Shown: one piece after another, positions 20,397-32,763 of the stretch | Layout: every line of letters begins with the position of its first letter | How positions within the stretch are numbered: position 1 is the first letter of the stretch | Source: Hyparrhenia diplandra | Taxonomy: Eukaryota; Streptophyta; Magnoliopsida; Poales; Poaceae | DNA length: 64,000 bases | Direction of reading: 5' to 3' | NCBI GenBank assembly: GCA_015847255.1 | Contig: JADLZK010007786.1 | Span: forward strand, 62,001-126,000 | Notes under the pieces: generated by a model | Databases searched by the model: none | What the model was told of the DNA's origin: nothing | The model's input: the letters and a program-made list of their open reading frames with translations, nothing else | Translations under genes and position numbers: made by a program

Positions 20397-23300
20397 TCAA
20401 TCCTGATCAATGGGCGTGATGACAGGTAGGCTGTCGCTTGACGGGCTTTCGACGAGATCGCCGTCAAAGTTGCCCTCAAAGAGCGCGAACGCGGTCTCGA
20501 GGTTGGCAACGATGTCAGCCATCGCAGGCCGGTCCTTCGCTTCCAACCGCACGCAGTGCACCGCGGTGTAGGCCAACAGCTCCACGGCCTCGGCCTCGTG
20601 CGCAGCCGGCTCTGGGACGCGCGGATCGAGGACCTTGCCGAGCTCCCCTGAGACGATGCTGGTAACGGAGTAGCCCACCATGGTCAAGGGGTCTGCGTCC
20701 TCAGCCTCCCAGAAGATGGTACACTTGCCCGTCAACACCTCCAACATCACCACGCCGAAGTTGTACACGTCACTCTTCATGGTGTCGCGCTGTACCCTAT
20801 AGTACTCCGGGTCCAAGTACCCCACCGTCCCCACCGCCTTCATCACCTTTTCCGAGGATGGTTCTAGGGGCAGCATCAGCGACAGACCGAAGTCGGAGAC
20901 GCGCGCCGTCCACCCGCCGTCCAGCAGGATGTTGGACGACTTAATGTTGCGCTGGGTGATGAGCGGCACGGCGTACGAGTGTAGGTACTCGATGCCGCGG
21001 GACGCGTCCAGGAGGATCTTGATGCGCAGCTTCCACGACGACGCCACCGGCGACGGCGCCGCCGCGGACCCTGCAGGCTTGGGGTGCAGGTGGTCGTAGA
21101 GCGCGCCGTTCTTCATGTACTCGTACACCAGCAACCGCTCGTCGTTCTTCTCGTCCTCGCAGTAGCCCACCAGGCGGACGAGGTGCTTGTGGTGGAGCCG
21201 GGACAGGAACGACAACTCCGACCGGAACACGCTCCCCTTCTCCTTGAACCGCCGGGCGCGGGGGCCCGAGTCCCCCGCAGGCGCGCTTGATGGCCACCTC
21301 CTGCCCGTCGGGGAGCTTGCCCTTGTACACGGTGCCGAAGCTGCCCTCGCCAATCTTCGCCTCCAGTGCGAACCCCTTGGTGGCCGCCTCCAGCTGCGCG
21401 AACGTGAACTCCGCGGCGTCCTTGAACAACGACGGCCCTCTCCACTGCCGCCGGAACAAGCCGCGCTGTGGCAATCCGTCTGGTACATAGCCCACTTCCT
21501 GTCCCTCCAGTTCCAGTGGCGACGATGACGGCCTTCTAGGCTTACGCTGCTGATGGAAACACGACGGTAATCTGATGACACTGGACAGCTGCCGATGGAA
21601 AAAGCCGCGCGCTCGCGAGCCATAAGATCTTAGGCCGGTCCCGGTATTGGTATTGCTGAAGTCGTCTGCGGCAGCTGTACGTCTCGAGACGGTGATGTTG
21701 GGCAGCACTGCAGAAACTATGCTTTCATAACCAGTTGTGCTAACTGATGCTTTCTCTTCCGTATGCGTCAATATTTGGTCTGCAGCTGGCCTTTTCTCAT
21801 TGTTGACGTTACAATTTGTGGTTTCCCATCTGTCAAGTCTCTCAATAATTTCCCTTGATGTAGGCCTTTCTTCTCGGTTAACTTTGATGCAGCATAGACC
21901 GATTTCTAGACAATACATTATTTGTTTGCAATCTGTTTCTGATGATGCTCCTCCTCCCAACCTGTTTCTCCAATTGTTAATTACCTGCAACATTAGCACG
22001 TAGGGGATGATGATAGTATATGAAAATATCAAATGTAAAGTATGAGTCATGGAAAGACCTCTGTATTCGTAAAAACTCTAAATAAACACAGTTTCTTACA
22101 CGATCCTGAAACTCCTGGCAGGAAGTTGGAGAGCTGAAACTGAACATGTTGACCTTGCTCCCAGTTATGATCTCAATGATTATTACTCCCAAATTATATA
22201 TGTCAGCCTTAGTTGTGACTATTCGTCCAATTAAGTATTCGAGCCATGTAACCACTGCATATATCAACAAGAATATGTCCCGACTCTTGAGTTGAGAAAA
22301 CTACAAATTAAGAACATATTTCTAGAAACAATAGGTTACAATTACAACAGGATAATTATAATGCACTTACAGTGACCCTGAAAGAAAGGTAGCACACGTT
22401 TGAGTTTTGTTATCTTGAAGAGTCTTGACAGACCAAAGTCCGCAATTTTTGGCCCCATATATTCATCAAGCAATATGTTTCCTGGTTTCAGGTCCAAGTG
22501 AATTATGGAAGCACTAAATTGGCACTGGCATTCCTCGTGAAGATATAGTAAACCACAGCAAATCCCCTTAATTATTTTTGTAGCGTGTGTGCCACTCATG
22601 TCCAGAAGATTCATCTGCATTCGTAATGGAGCCCTATGTCAATTTTCTTTGTAAACTTTCAACCCCATAACAAATTATGTCCAGTCTAATCTCCTAGAAC
22701 CATACATGTGCATGCACAATTGCATTTATTTCATTTCTTGTAGTATCTAATAGGCATTTAGGCACCCGAAATGATTCTATAGTAAACCAGAAGGTGGACT
22801 ATCTATTACTATTACTAGTTAATAGAACCTCCACGTTAATCACAAGATATGCTAAAAAAGGATAAATCCTAAATTTGCCTCGCAATAATAAGAAAGATCC
22901 AGCCAACAATTTGCCTTGTTCTAATAATCATTAATATAAAAGCATAAAAGCAATTGTATCTATTTTCTGTTAAGAGAAATTACCCAACACTGCCATCGTA
23001 AAAGGTAAATTACTTACATATGTCGTTATGAATAGGCCTAGTCTAAAGTAAAGCATTAAATTTGTACCTAAATTTCCTAGCCCGCCATTATTATGGATAA
23101 TATAGGTTCCCCTTAAGTTTGCATCTAAATTACCATTTCTCATATTATTAAAAATGAACTAAGATACCCTCCAATGTACATATAAAATTTCAACATGAAG
23201 TGACTCATAGAAGGAGAAAAACTATCGATGGATTGAAAAGAAAACATATAGAGCGATCGATAATTAAGTTTATCACAATCTGACAAGGACTACTTAGTAT

Positions 23301-24519
23301 CTATTGGCCAATCATAAGAAAACAAACAGAGAGAGTGTGTGTATAGATAAGTAATTTTGATTAGGTGTAGGTAGTAAGAACAGAATTCTAATATACCTTT
23401 ATCTCCTAAAATTCTAGTCTTTGTAAGAGCATTGTAAGTTGATGGGCTAGTAAAACCTAATTAAGAAGTTTTCTCTAGAAATAGTCAAAGAGTAACAAAT
23501 GCAAATTTGTGGTGATCTAAGTAATGGAGGATAGAGTTTGTACAGACACCAAGCTCCCACAGTGATGTTAATGCAAGCAATTTCCATCAAGTTATTTTCC
23601 CTTCAATAATGGCATATGAGAATTCAATTATTGATGTTGTTTTTTGACAACTAATTATTGATGTTCAACTGCTCAAGGCAATAAACATAATAGCTACGTA
23701 AATATATATTGAGTGTTTTGTATCATTTATAGACCAAATGACCAGTCTCAGCATCTATCATAAGTTTACGTACAGTCCATATTATATGAGAACATCAATT
23801 GGAAGTTAAAGAAAGTTATAGTAGTCATACCTGAAAGATGCCCATCTAGGCTTCCATTTGGCAGGTACTCCAAGCAGATCAATTTTTTTGTTGCATCTCA
23901 GCAAAAATGTATTTTCCATCGTGCTCCATACATTCATTCCTTGTTTCATAACAGTAGCCTAGAAATCGTACTATATTGGGGTGCTTAAGCCTCATAAGAT
24001 GATAAACCTCATTCTCAAATTGCCTCTCCTGAACTCCAGGCTTTAACATCTGATCAAGCCTCTTTACGGCAACCATTTTTCCATTTTGAAGCACTCCCTG
24101 TTTAAGATTTGTTACTATTTTTCTTTTTGATCGAAACAGGAGGGGCCAGAACCCCTACTTACTGGAAATATATTAAAAACTAGAAACAAAAGGTGGCCTC
24201 AAAGTAGCTAGCCAGTTTACAAAAAAGATTGAAAAATATTCTTTTAGCTCTATGGTAACCAAGACAAAACTCAAAGATCTTACTATTGCATATAAAAATT
24301 CAAGCGGACAAAAACGGTATGGTTTAATCATACCTTGTACACCTTACCAAAACCACCTTCACCAAGCAATCGCTCATCAGAGAAGTTGTTTGTTATCCTC
24401 CTCAAATGTTCTAGTGGTATACTGCAAGGTCCTGAACTTCCATTAAGCATTATGCTCTCCAGTTCATCATATGCACAAGTGCTAGTAGAGCCACCCTCCA
24501 TTTTTTCCCCACTAAACAA
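20397..24519 (-). CDS. tandem kinase: RLK-type kinase fused to CRINKLY4-like pseudokinase
   Basis: Five exons by GT-AG: 24334-24519, 23831-24097, 22371-22614, 22100-22254, 20397-21984. Kinase 1 has the Gly loop LLGEGGFGKVYK, VAVKRL (lysine), IIHLDLKPGNILLD, IADFGLSRLF and ADIYNLGVIIIEIITG. Exon 5 continues in one open frame from the kinase 1 C-lobe (EERPTSREIIERL) through a ~150-residue linker into kinase 2: FTFAQLEAATKGF, IGEGSFGTVYKGKL, VAIKRA, LITQRNIKSSNILLD, VSDFGLSLM, GYLDPEYY, SDVYNFGVVMLEVLTGK. The HRD of kinase 2 is QRN, so the catalytic Asp is replaced. No signal peptide or TM is seen, so it is probably cytoplasmic. Lesions: -1 in an A run (about 23,883), +1 in an A run (about 22,573), -2 at the APE motif (about 22,242), +1 in a G run (21,272-21,276). 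It may therefore be a pseudogene, or these may be read errors. Tandem kinases of this layout are cereal resistance genes; a role in resistance is inference. Confidence 0.65.
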
Positions 24520-24539
24520 TATTCTGACTACAGAAACAT

Positions 24540-25485
24540 AGTCGCAAACATTTTGGCCACAACCACGTGCTGGTGCATAGATAGTGCCTTTGTTAACTCA
24601 TGTTGTTATAGCTTGTAAATAAATGATTTCCACCAACAAGATAACTGTACAACAGAAGGAAAAAAACATGTGTCAACGTACATATAAAAACTCAAGGCAA
24701 TTTATGCATTTGCCATAAGATACGATTTGCACAAATAAAGAGTTCATCTTAAGGAATATATCTTTTAGTGTTGTGAACCATTTTGAAAGTTGGTCTAAAC
24801 AGGGAGAAAAAGAAAAATGATTATTTGTACTAATAGGGGCAGTAACCTTCTATTGGTCTATTTGGTTGACAAAAAACAAGATTGATTTTGACAATTGTAA
24901 ACCTAAAAGCGTTGTGCAAGTCTTACTCCAAGGAACTTAATGGCTCTATCTTTAGAGTCAATTGCATCAATGTGATGGCAAGAAACAACACACCGTATTT
25001 GCTTTTTCGCACATTGGAGTTAACGCCAATGTTCTTCTACACCTCCCATAGGTGACATTATGTATTTAATTAGGATTACAAACTAAGTTTATTTGGCTTC
25101 TAAGTCTGTTAATATTTAAGCATTTTTGTCCTATAATAATTTTGATCTGATTCTTCACTTGTGAGGATGAGTTAAGCCAAATATTATTCAATTATCTAGA
25201 AAAGGAATTATATCTCTCTATTAAAGCACCATCTATGCATGTAATGATAGGAAGAATAAAATTTGTGGATCAATCGATTGTATTGTTGAGCCTCTGGTCA
25301 AATTACATAGAAGTACAGTGTCTAGGGGACAAGAGCCAACCATAGAGATAAGGCAAACCATGGTTAAACAATCGTAATCTACCATATCTAAAGATACCCC
25401 AATATACTCTTAGCATATGTCAACAATCATAGTAGGAACAACACATACAGTGAAACCGGATCGAGGAGAAACTGAACGCGATCAT
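24540..25485. other. upstream region of the tandem kinase gene
   Basis: AT-rich. The segment at 24,615-24,650 (atgatttccaccaacaagat) resembles the leader of RLK B near 58,716, so a 5' non-coding exon may lie here. No TE ends or other coding signal were found. Confidence 0.4.
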
Positions 25486-25493
25486 AATGGTTG

Positions 25494-26283
25494 TCACCGG
25501 GCACTTTTCACCGAGAACCGAGAACCGAGAACCAAAACCGAGGCGAACCGTTTTAAAATGTCGGTTTTTCGGTTTTGGTTTCAGCTCGGTTTTTGAGTTG
25601 CGTAACTCGGTGTTCGGCTTCGTTTTTTTACTCGCCTCAACCGAAACAACCGATGAAACCGAATAGACCTTGTGCGCCGCGAGGAGAGCGAAGCAGCGGC
25701 AATCGGGCTTCCGCCATCCGGCCCATAGCTCCACACAACCCAACAGTCTCCCTCTCCCTTCCCACAACCTATCACGCGTCCGCCATCCGCCCCCAATTCC
25801 CCAGTCCCCATCCCCGCACGGGCACACCCTAACCCTAGCCAGCGGGCGGGCTTAGCGGGAAGGCGAAAGCGGCGACGGGCGGGCGAGCACGCGACGGTAG
25901 GCGCCCGCGGTTTAGCAAAGAGCACGAGCATGAGCAGCTAGCGGCGGCGCAGCGCAGCGACGCGGCGCAGGAGGGGGGAGACGCGGTTGTTACCGGCGTG
26001 GTGCTGCGGGCGCGACGGGCATGGCGGCGGTGGCAAAGACAAGCACGGCGCGATATGCGAGGCCGTGAGTAGGATGACCATGGAGGATTCTTTCCTTCTA
26101 TGTTCATCGGTTTTTTCAGTTAAAACCAAAAAAACGAACTAAAAACCGAAACCGATGTCGTTGGTTTTGATTTTTCGCAGAACCGATCGGTTGTTGTTTT
26201 TGGAAACCGAAGTTTTTGGGAAACCGATTAAACCCAAGAACCGGCCGGTTCAAACCGAATAACCGTCGATTTGCCCAGGCTGA
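25494..26283. mobile_element. hAT-like non-autonomous element, 790 bp, TSD aatggttg
   Basis: Flanked by aatggttg at 25,486-25,493 and 26,284-26,291, a perfect 8-bp TSD. The ends are tcaccgggca and, inverted, tcagcctgggca. Subterminal regions are packed with 'aaccga'/'tcggtt' repeats in opposite orientations; the middle is GC-rich. An 8-bp TSD with gggca-type ends fits hAT. A related copy lies inside the CACTA element at 50,627-51,370. Confidence 0.85.
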
Positions 26284-26291
26284 AATGGTTG

Positions 26292-28860
26292 ATGCATCAT
26301 GGATGCTATGGCTAAAATGAAAGTCGACAAGTGGTTTGCTCACACAAAGCAAAGTGGCCCTTGTGTCGGTGTCAAGGTAGCCAACAAGGTGTAGTGGTGA
26401 GTAGCCGTGGTCGAGAATGTGTCATGCTAAATATAGTTGTGGTACAGTTGCCAAGCTAGGGTTGAGACGATTGTGTATGATCCGCGCGCGCAAGAGGCAT
26501 CATGGTGACAATAGAGACACTTTGAGGCAGTCACCATGGAAGAAGATGATGCCAAGGTCAATGTAATCAGGGCCTTTGAGAATATAGATGAAAATAGCAA
26601 TTCCATCAAGGCAAATAGTATGAGAATGAGAGTGGCGATGCAAAGTCAATGGACAAAGCATTTGCTAAGGTTGCCAAGCTCAGGAACATGTTGAGGAAGA
26701 AGGCACACACCAGTGTTGCCAATACTAGATGTACTAGATAGAAACCCCAACCATACACCAATCTCGAACGAAGCAGTATGGAGAGCCTCAACAATGGTTG
26801 CCGTGTGCAGATCATCATAGATAGAAGGTATTATTGAAGCCCACTGTTTTAGAGTAGACGAAGTAGATGGGGAAGAAGCGTTGACACTGGCAACGAGGTT
26901 GTATTGGACAAAGAATAAGTAGTGTGAGAACGGATGCTTCTATCCAAAGGCAATCAGCCCAGGCTAAACAATTGCTCGAAGACAAGCAGTCATGATGCAA
27001 GGTACGACAATGGTGGTAGTGCTCAATGCCAACGATGAAGGCCTGATCAACATGACAAATATTAGATGGTGACATATGGAAATTGTGAATCATAGTCTCA
27101 TCAATGCATAGGGTACAACAATGTAGATACAACGACGATGATATATACGGGTGGTGGTGGTGGTGTGGTCTAAGGAGGAGACACATTATCAACCTTGTTG
27201 CTTCGAGAAGATGCACATATACTCGACAACGAACCTCACAGAAACCAAGTGGGTTGTGCACAATCAGCTAATCAGACCACACATGAAGCAAAACAACAAT
27301 GGAAGATGTCGACAGAAGTATCCTGATTCGTGGTAGCAATGATGAAATGGAGATGAAGGCATGTGGATTGGATAATTGAGAAGCGACACGGGAAAGCATC
27401 TCTTTGGGCATCATGTGCCCAACCTAGCCGCATGGTCAAGGAGGTAGAGGCCAGTGTATTGCCAATATCCGCATAGATACATGTGAGGTCGATAGGTAGT
27501 GGACGATTCAACCCTCTTCAATGATCGAAAAAAGATAGCGATAGATCATATGGTGGTTACAACCTACAGATTCAAGGGCAACGCAATGGTTAGATGTCGG
27601 CATGTCGCGACGATGTCATGGCTAGCCACCATGGTGTGGCAGCCCAACATTCCAATGACGGCGGCCAATGCCCCCGAACTGCGGTAACCTACCCAGATAG
27701 TGAAGAGTGAGAGGGCCGATATGTTGCTTCACAGTGACGATGAGGATGGCGGATCAATAGGACCCGCGATCTAAACAGTGGTGATGCCCCTTGTGGAGAT
27801 TTTCTTTCCCAGGGCACAGTCAATTGTGTATTGCTAAGCCTCATGGGCAGATTAAGCAGTAAGAATACATTATGGTAGGCAAGAAACCTTCTTTATAAAC
27901 AATGCAAGCCAGAATGGAGAAATTACACAATTGTAATCTAGATATTTCAATATAGTCTAACAGTGACACCCACACAAAGAACAACAAAAGAACGGTTCTC
28001 GTCACCCACAAATATGAGAATTGACAGACGAATATGGTTCAGCACAGACTATCCTCGCCATACTAGCATCCAATTTGAATAGCTGGCGCTCAGGAACCAT
28101 GCTGGGACGAGAAGGAGATATGGAAGAAATCAGGAGAACAGAACTGACAAAAAACCAAACAAACGTATGCCTACTCTCCTAGGCTTGTTCGTCGAGGTTA
28201 GGCAATTCATGACCATCTGGATTATCTAGTAGAGAAACCAACCATGACGAATAATACATGAGTAGTATAGTATAAACGGAAGAAAATTTGGAAAAGCTTG
28301 AGAAAAAACCAAATTAAGACGAAAGTCTGACGAGCAAGCATGGACCACGGAGCACATACCTAGAAAAAGGACTTCCATCCGAGACGCCAGAGCTGCTGTT
28401 TCTACAAATTTTGGATCATTCTCCGGGTCTGGGAGAAGCTATACGGTCTGGCTTGGAGAGTTGATGCTAGAAGAAGGCGGCTTATTCGGGGGCGTTTGGC
28501 TCATTGACTGGAGCCCGAGAAGAGAGAGAGAAGGGTTGGTTGTTTTTTGGCTCATTAGCTAGCTGATGGGGTGTCAGTGTCACAGGGTCGACCTGCTCTC
28601 TCTCTCTCTTTGAAGACTGGTTGACCTGCTGTTGACTCACGGTGTCACGGCGGGAACTGGGAAGGGGCTTGCTTGCCGACTTGCGCGCGAGACGATGGGG
28701 CCATGTGGCGGTCTCGTGCCGGCGACGACCCGTTTCCCGTGGCCATCAACTCCTCGTGCAGTCATGCCCAAAACGCGGAGTTCACGGAACGCGGTACGTT
28801 GCCGCGTTCGTCGTACCAAAATAAACCGGATCAAGTAAGTCAAGGAGAGAAGGGGACGGC
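26292..28860. other. 2.6 kb without a recognisable gene
   Basis: Mixed-composition DNA with short broken frames on both strands (longest about 26,815-27,261 minus) and no family motif. A ctctctctctctct run lies at about 28,597-28,612. It may be old, decayed coding or transposon DNA, but I see no ends or TSDs. Confidence 0.35.
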
Positions 28861-28900
28861 GTACCAGTAGCAGCGTCAGATGGTGGCGGCGGCGGAGAGA

Positions 28901-28977
28901 CCTCTCCACATCGGACGGCGGCGCGGCCTCTCCACATCAGACGGCGGCGCGGCCTCTCCACATCGGACGCGGGGGCG
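28901..28977 (+). repeat. three copies of a 26-bp GC-rich unit
   Basis: Unit cctctccacatcggacggcg followed by gcgcgg at 28,901, 28,927 and (truncated) 28,953. It lies in a GC-rich island (28,620-29,060) that could be a promoter/first exon, but no protein is recognised. Confidence 0.85.
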
Positions 28978-29128
28978 TGGGGGGCTGGGGATCGAGTGGC
29001 GCAGCTTCGAACGGCGGCGGCGGCTGCTCTGGGAGCGATGCATCAAGCCTTCGAAGCGAGCTACGCAGCAATGGGCCTCCTACACGTAAATGGGCCTGCA
29101 GCCCAGGTGTGAAATAGTAAAAACAAAA

Positions 29129-30162
29129 GGAAAAAGTCTACTTTTGGCCCGCCAACTTCAAAACCGACAAAAGCGGGTCCCCTCAACTTTTCAAACCGTG
29201 CAGATTTCGTCCCCGGCGGGTTTTGGACGGTGGTTCGCTACAGTAACTCCGGTTTTGCTACAGTGACCGTTGTTTCGTTTTTTATTCCTTTTCTTATTTA
29301 TTTAAATTTGAATCTTTCAAAAAAATCATAGTAAATCAGAAAATTCATAAAATAGAAAATCCAATTTTGTTGGACTCCACATGAGTAGAGCTACGCAATG
29401 AATATATAATATAGTATACCTTAGTACAAAGTTTTTGCTAGAAGGTTTTGCCTTTTTTATTTATTTCGGCTCAATCTTTAAAAATCATAGTAAATTACAT
29501 AAAAATTATAAAATAAAAAATTTAATTTTGTTGGACTCCACATGAGGCGCGCAATAACACGGTATATGTAGTTCTTGTGGCTCTTTAAATTTGGGTTAGG
29601 TTAGCTAGGTTTGTTGTGGCGTCTGGCACGACGTGCGTGAAGCCATGAACTTGATCGATGGATCCCGGCCAATAAATTAAATAGTACATATATATATCTT
29701 TATTGTGTAAATATGCTCATGTGAAGTCTAGAAAAATTAGTTTTTCAATTTTATGATTTTTTATAATTTATTATGATTTTTTAATTGAGTGAAATAAATT
29801 AAAAAAAAGGTAAAACCTTCATAGCAAAAATTTTATATTAAAGTATACCATATTATATATTCATTGCGTAGCTCTACTTATGTGGAGTCCAAATAAATTA
29901 GATTTTCTATTTTATGATTTTTTCGTGATTTACTATGATTTTTGAAAGATTCAAATTTGAAATAAATAAAAAAAGGAAAAAAACGAAACCACCGTCACTG
30001 TAGCAAAACCGGAGTTACTGTAGCGAAACCACCGTCCAAACCCGCCGAGGGACGAAATCTGCACGGTTTGAAAAGTTGAGGGACCCGTTTTGTCCGGTTT
30101 TTGGAGTTGAGGGATCAAAATCGAACTTTTAAAAAGTTGGAGGACGGAAGTAGACTTTTTCC
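29129..30162. mobile_element. Mutator-like element with long TIRs, 1,034 bp, 9-bp TSD
   Basis: Starts ggaaaaagtctactttt and ends with the inverted form (aagtagactttttcc). Flanks are aaaacaaaa at 29,120-29,128 and 30,163-30,171, a perfect 9-bp TSD. The terminal inverted repeats run about 390-400 bp on each side (both contain tcaacttttcaaaccgtgca, then gatttcgtccc, and gagtagagctacgcaatgaa or taagtagagctacgcaatga). No transposase. A 9-bp TSD plus long TIRs identifies a non-autonomous Mutator-like element. Its transcript would form a long hairpin. Confidence 0.9.
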
Positions 30163-30171
30163 AAAACAAAA

Positions 30172-31740
30172 TAGGTGAAATTGACAAAAAGTAAGCCCGC
30201 ACACCTTCCACGCCGTCCGAAAGGTACCCTCTCGGCCACATTTCGATGCAAATTTGGGAAGAGGTGGGCACCGCCGGGGCCCCACGCTCCCCACCGGACT
30301 GTTTGAATTTGGGGAAGAGCGCCCGCCGTTTCCGCCCCCTCCACTCTCTCTCTACCCGCTCCCCCCTCTCTCCTTTGTCGCGTCGTCAACGGCGAAAGTG
30401 GCATCGTGGCGGAGATCCGACGGCGCAGGTGCTCCGCTCTTCCCGCCTCTACGGGTTGTCGCAAAAGCGCCCTCAGCAGTTCCTCGCCATGCTCCTCTCT
30501 CCACTCTCCCATTCCGTCTCCGCAAGAAGCCCACTAGCGCCGCCACGCCCTGAGGGCTCTCTCCGCATCCGCGCGCCCCCCCCAATTAACCCTCGGTTTC
30601 CCGCGGCATCGCTCCCAGGTGGACAGGGCGACCCATCCTCCGAAGGTACCACTAACCTAACCAAATCCTTACCGGAAGTTGTGGATCTGCTGCAAATCGG
30701 GCTAACCTCTAGGATTGGGGTACGAAACGACGCATGTAGGGTTGCTGACGGGAGGTTGCCGCCAATGGGTGGTTGCCTAGGCATCAACACTGCAGCGAGG
30801 AAGTTGTTGAGGTATTTACATTCCGCCTGCTAGCCCTAACTATTTGGGTGTACTCTTCTGATTTGTCTACACATCTAATCCCAATCTCAATTGCCTATAT
30901 GCTCTGGGGTCGATATGCTTCGCGTGTACTAGAATCCATTGGTTTGCCTCACTACATGTTTAGATCGAAACCACATTGACGGTAACTCCGACCTCGGTGA
31001 GTCAGGTCAGGTCTTATTTGTCAGCTCGGTTCCCTACTGAATCATGTTGTTCTTCAATTGTGCCCCATTTCTGATACAATTGTGCGGCCTATAACTCGAT
31101 TTCATTTGTTTGTGCTGCCAGGTACATAGATCGAAGTCAGAGATAGCGTGGCCTAAATTGAGGTTAGCTATATTCATCTTACTCTGCGTGATATTACTTG
31201 TACATTTTTATGTCTGATCTGATGACATCTGAAGTATCACCTTAGGACTAAACTATGCCTCAAGCAAAGAAAAAAAAATCTTGTACTGCATGATGGTAGT
31301 ACCCAGTTTGTCAGTTCAGAAGAAACCTGAATCAGTGCAAAGGTTTTTCCATTTCACAAGTCATTTTTCACAGATAGCAAGGACACATAACAAAATTGTT
31401 AAACGAAATTGTTGCATTGCTTAGTTCAACATGTTTCAACCCCAAATCCCTTGTGCATGGCATTGATAATTACAAGTTATGTGACCACAACTTCATAACT
31501 GAGCACATTCAAAATATGCCAATAGTAGGCAAAGAGTAGTTCATTTCTAGCTTACCCTGATTGTTCATGACCATCATGTTTAGGCTGATAGACTACCTAC
31601 TATAACTAGTCATCACTGACTGTCCATAACCAAAATGAGATAACTTAGGCCATTGTTCTCTTGTACCTTCAACCGGACTGGGGAGGGCCATCCTAACCAT
31701 TGTTCTAATAAGTTATGCAAAAGAGCAGCAGTTCTAAGTT
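30172..31740 (+). other. GC-rich island with open frames, then AT-rich sequence
   Basis: From about 30,240 to 30,830 a GC-rich stretch is open for 195 codons on the plus strand (and in other frames), like a grass 5' UTR/first exon. It contains cctccgaag|gtacca (about 30,645), which could be a donor. I recognise no domain. From 30,840 to 31,740 I see nothing coding. Possibly the start of an unidentified or transposon-captured gene. Confidence 0.3.
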
Positions 31741-31762
31741 GTAGTGTGAACCAATGGCGACA

Positions 31763-32763
31763 TCAGTTGAGCTTGATCAGGATGATGGACACCAGGAAGA
31801 AGATGACACCCAGCAGGTAGTACACCAGCCACATCAGCTTGCTCTTATCAACAACGGCGTGCACAGCCTCCTTGTGGTACTTGGAACACACACGTTCAGC
31901 AATCCTCTTGGTGCGGGCGACTTCTTCCTCTAGCTCCTTGTCCGCCTTCATTGCTTCATTCATCTATAGAGCCTCAATCAAAGTGTCATGGGCTTGTGCC
32001 TCCACGCGCCTGGCAGCCTTGAGCTCCCTCCAGAGGGCCTTAAGAGTCTTCTACACACGATTTGGCCATGGTTGCTCGACCCAATCAACGAACTGGCACT
32101 GTTCCTCTTCTTCCTACAAGATTTTGATAAAAGAGTGAATGAACATGACCTGAACTAGATGAATGAAACCAGCATTCAGAAAACATGGCAACCTTCTTTG
32201 GGCAACCAAAGGAAGCGGCGGTCGCAGTTCCTTCTAGATCCACCCCAAGCCTTCTTCAGGCGAGCGGTGCGTCCATGAGCACACTTCTCCGCCCTAAGCA
32301 ATCCCAGGTCGAACCACTCCGACACAGAAACCGCAGTTGGAACGCTAGAGTCACTAGTGGCCTACGAAAATTGGGGACAAATCTCAAATCCGTCGGCAGG
32401 GCTAGGGTTTCGATCAAATTGAATCATCAACAATACAAATAGATTGCTGACAGGATGAAACGAGAAGAGTAATGGTTACGATCCGGGGAGGCAACAAGAC
32501 CTAGGGTTACGTTCTAGAGGAACAAGAAGACGGATTGGGTTAACCTCCGAGTCAGAGCCGTCGCCCGAGTGCGCGTCGCCGGAGCTGTTCCCGCTGGAGT
32601 GGTCGGAGTCACTTTTGCCTGACCGCGTCCTTGTCGGCGACCCAGCCACCGCCTCGCGTGCGGGGTAACCGTGGCCGCCACACTCGCACCTTCGACCTCT
32701 AGTGCACTCCATGAACGACTCGCACACGGCCCGAGCGCGCTCAGCGGAGGCGTCGTCGCTCAT
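31763..32763 (-). pseudogene. GRF-type zinc-finger protein with C-terminal membrane anchor, two in-frame stops
   Basis: Probable exons on the minus strand: 32545-32763 (MSDDASAERARAVCESFMEC, then a Ser/Asp/Gly-rich stretch), 32193-32361 (SVSEWFDLGLLRAEKCAHGR and RFLWLPKE) and 31763-32113 (EEQCQFVDWVEQPWPNRV). Together the second and third give the short plant GRF zinc-finger layout (C-x-G...R.F..C/L P..E..C.FVDW), followed by a coiled coil (KADKELEEEVARTKRIAERV) and one TM segment (LMWLVYYLLGVIFFLVSIIL) ending KLN-stop. Many grass genes have this GRF-coil-TM form; their function is poorly known. Two TAG codons interrupt exon 3 (after PWPNRV and after DTLIEAL), both explained by CAG to TAG, and the exon 2/3 phase needs an alternative acceptor. 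Probably a recent pseudogene. Confidence 0.6.

Noticed and set aside
25420..26352. Gene in the aaccga-rich region
   Set aside because: Exact 8-bp TSD and hAT-type ends show a non-autonomous transposon; the frames are low-complexity.
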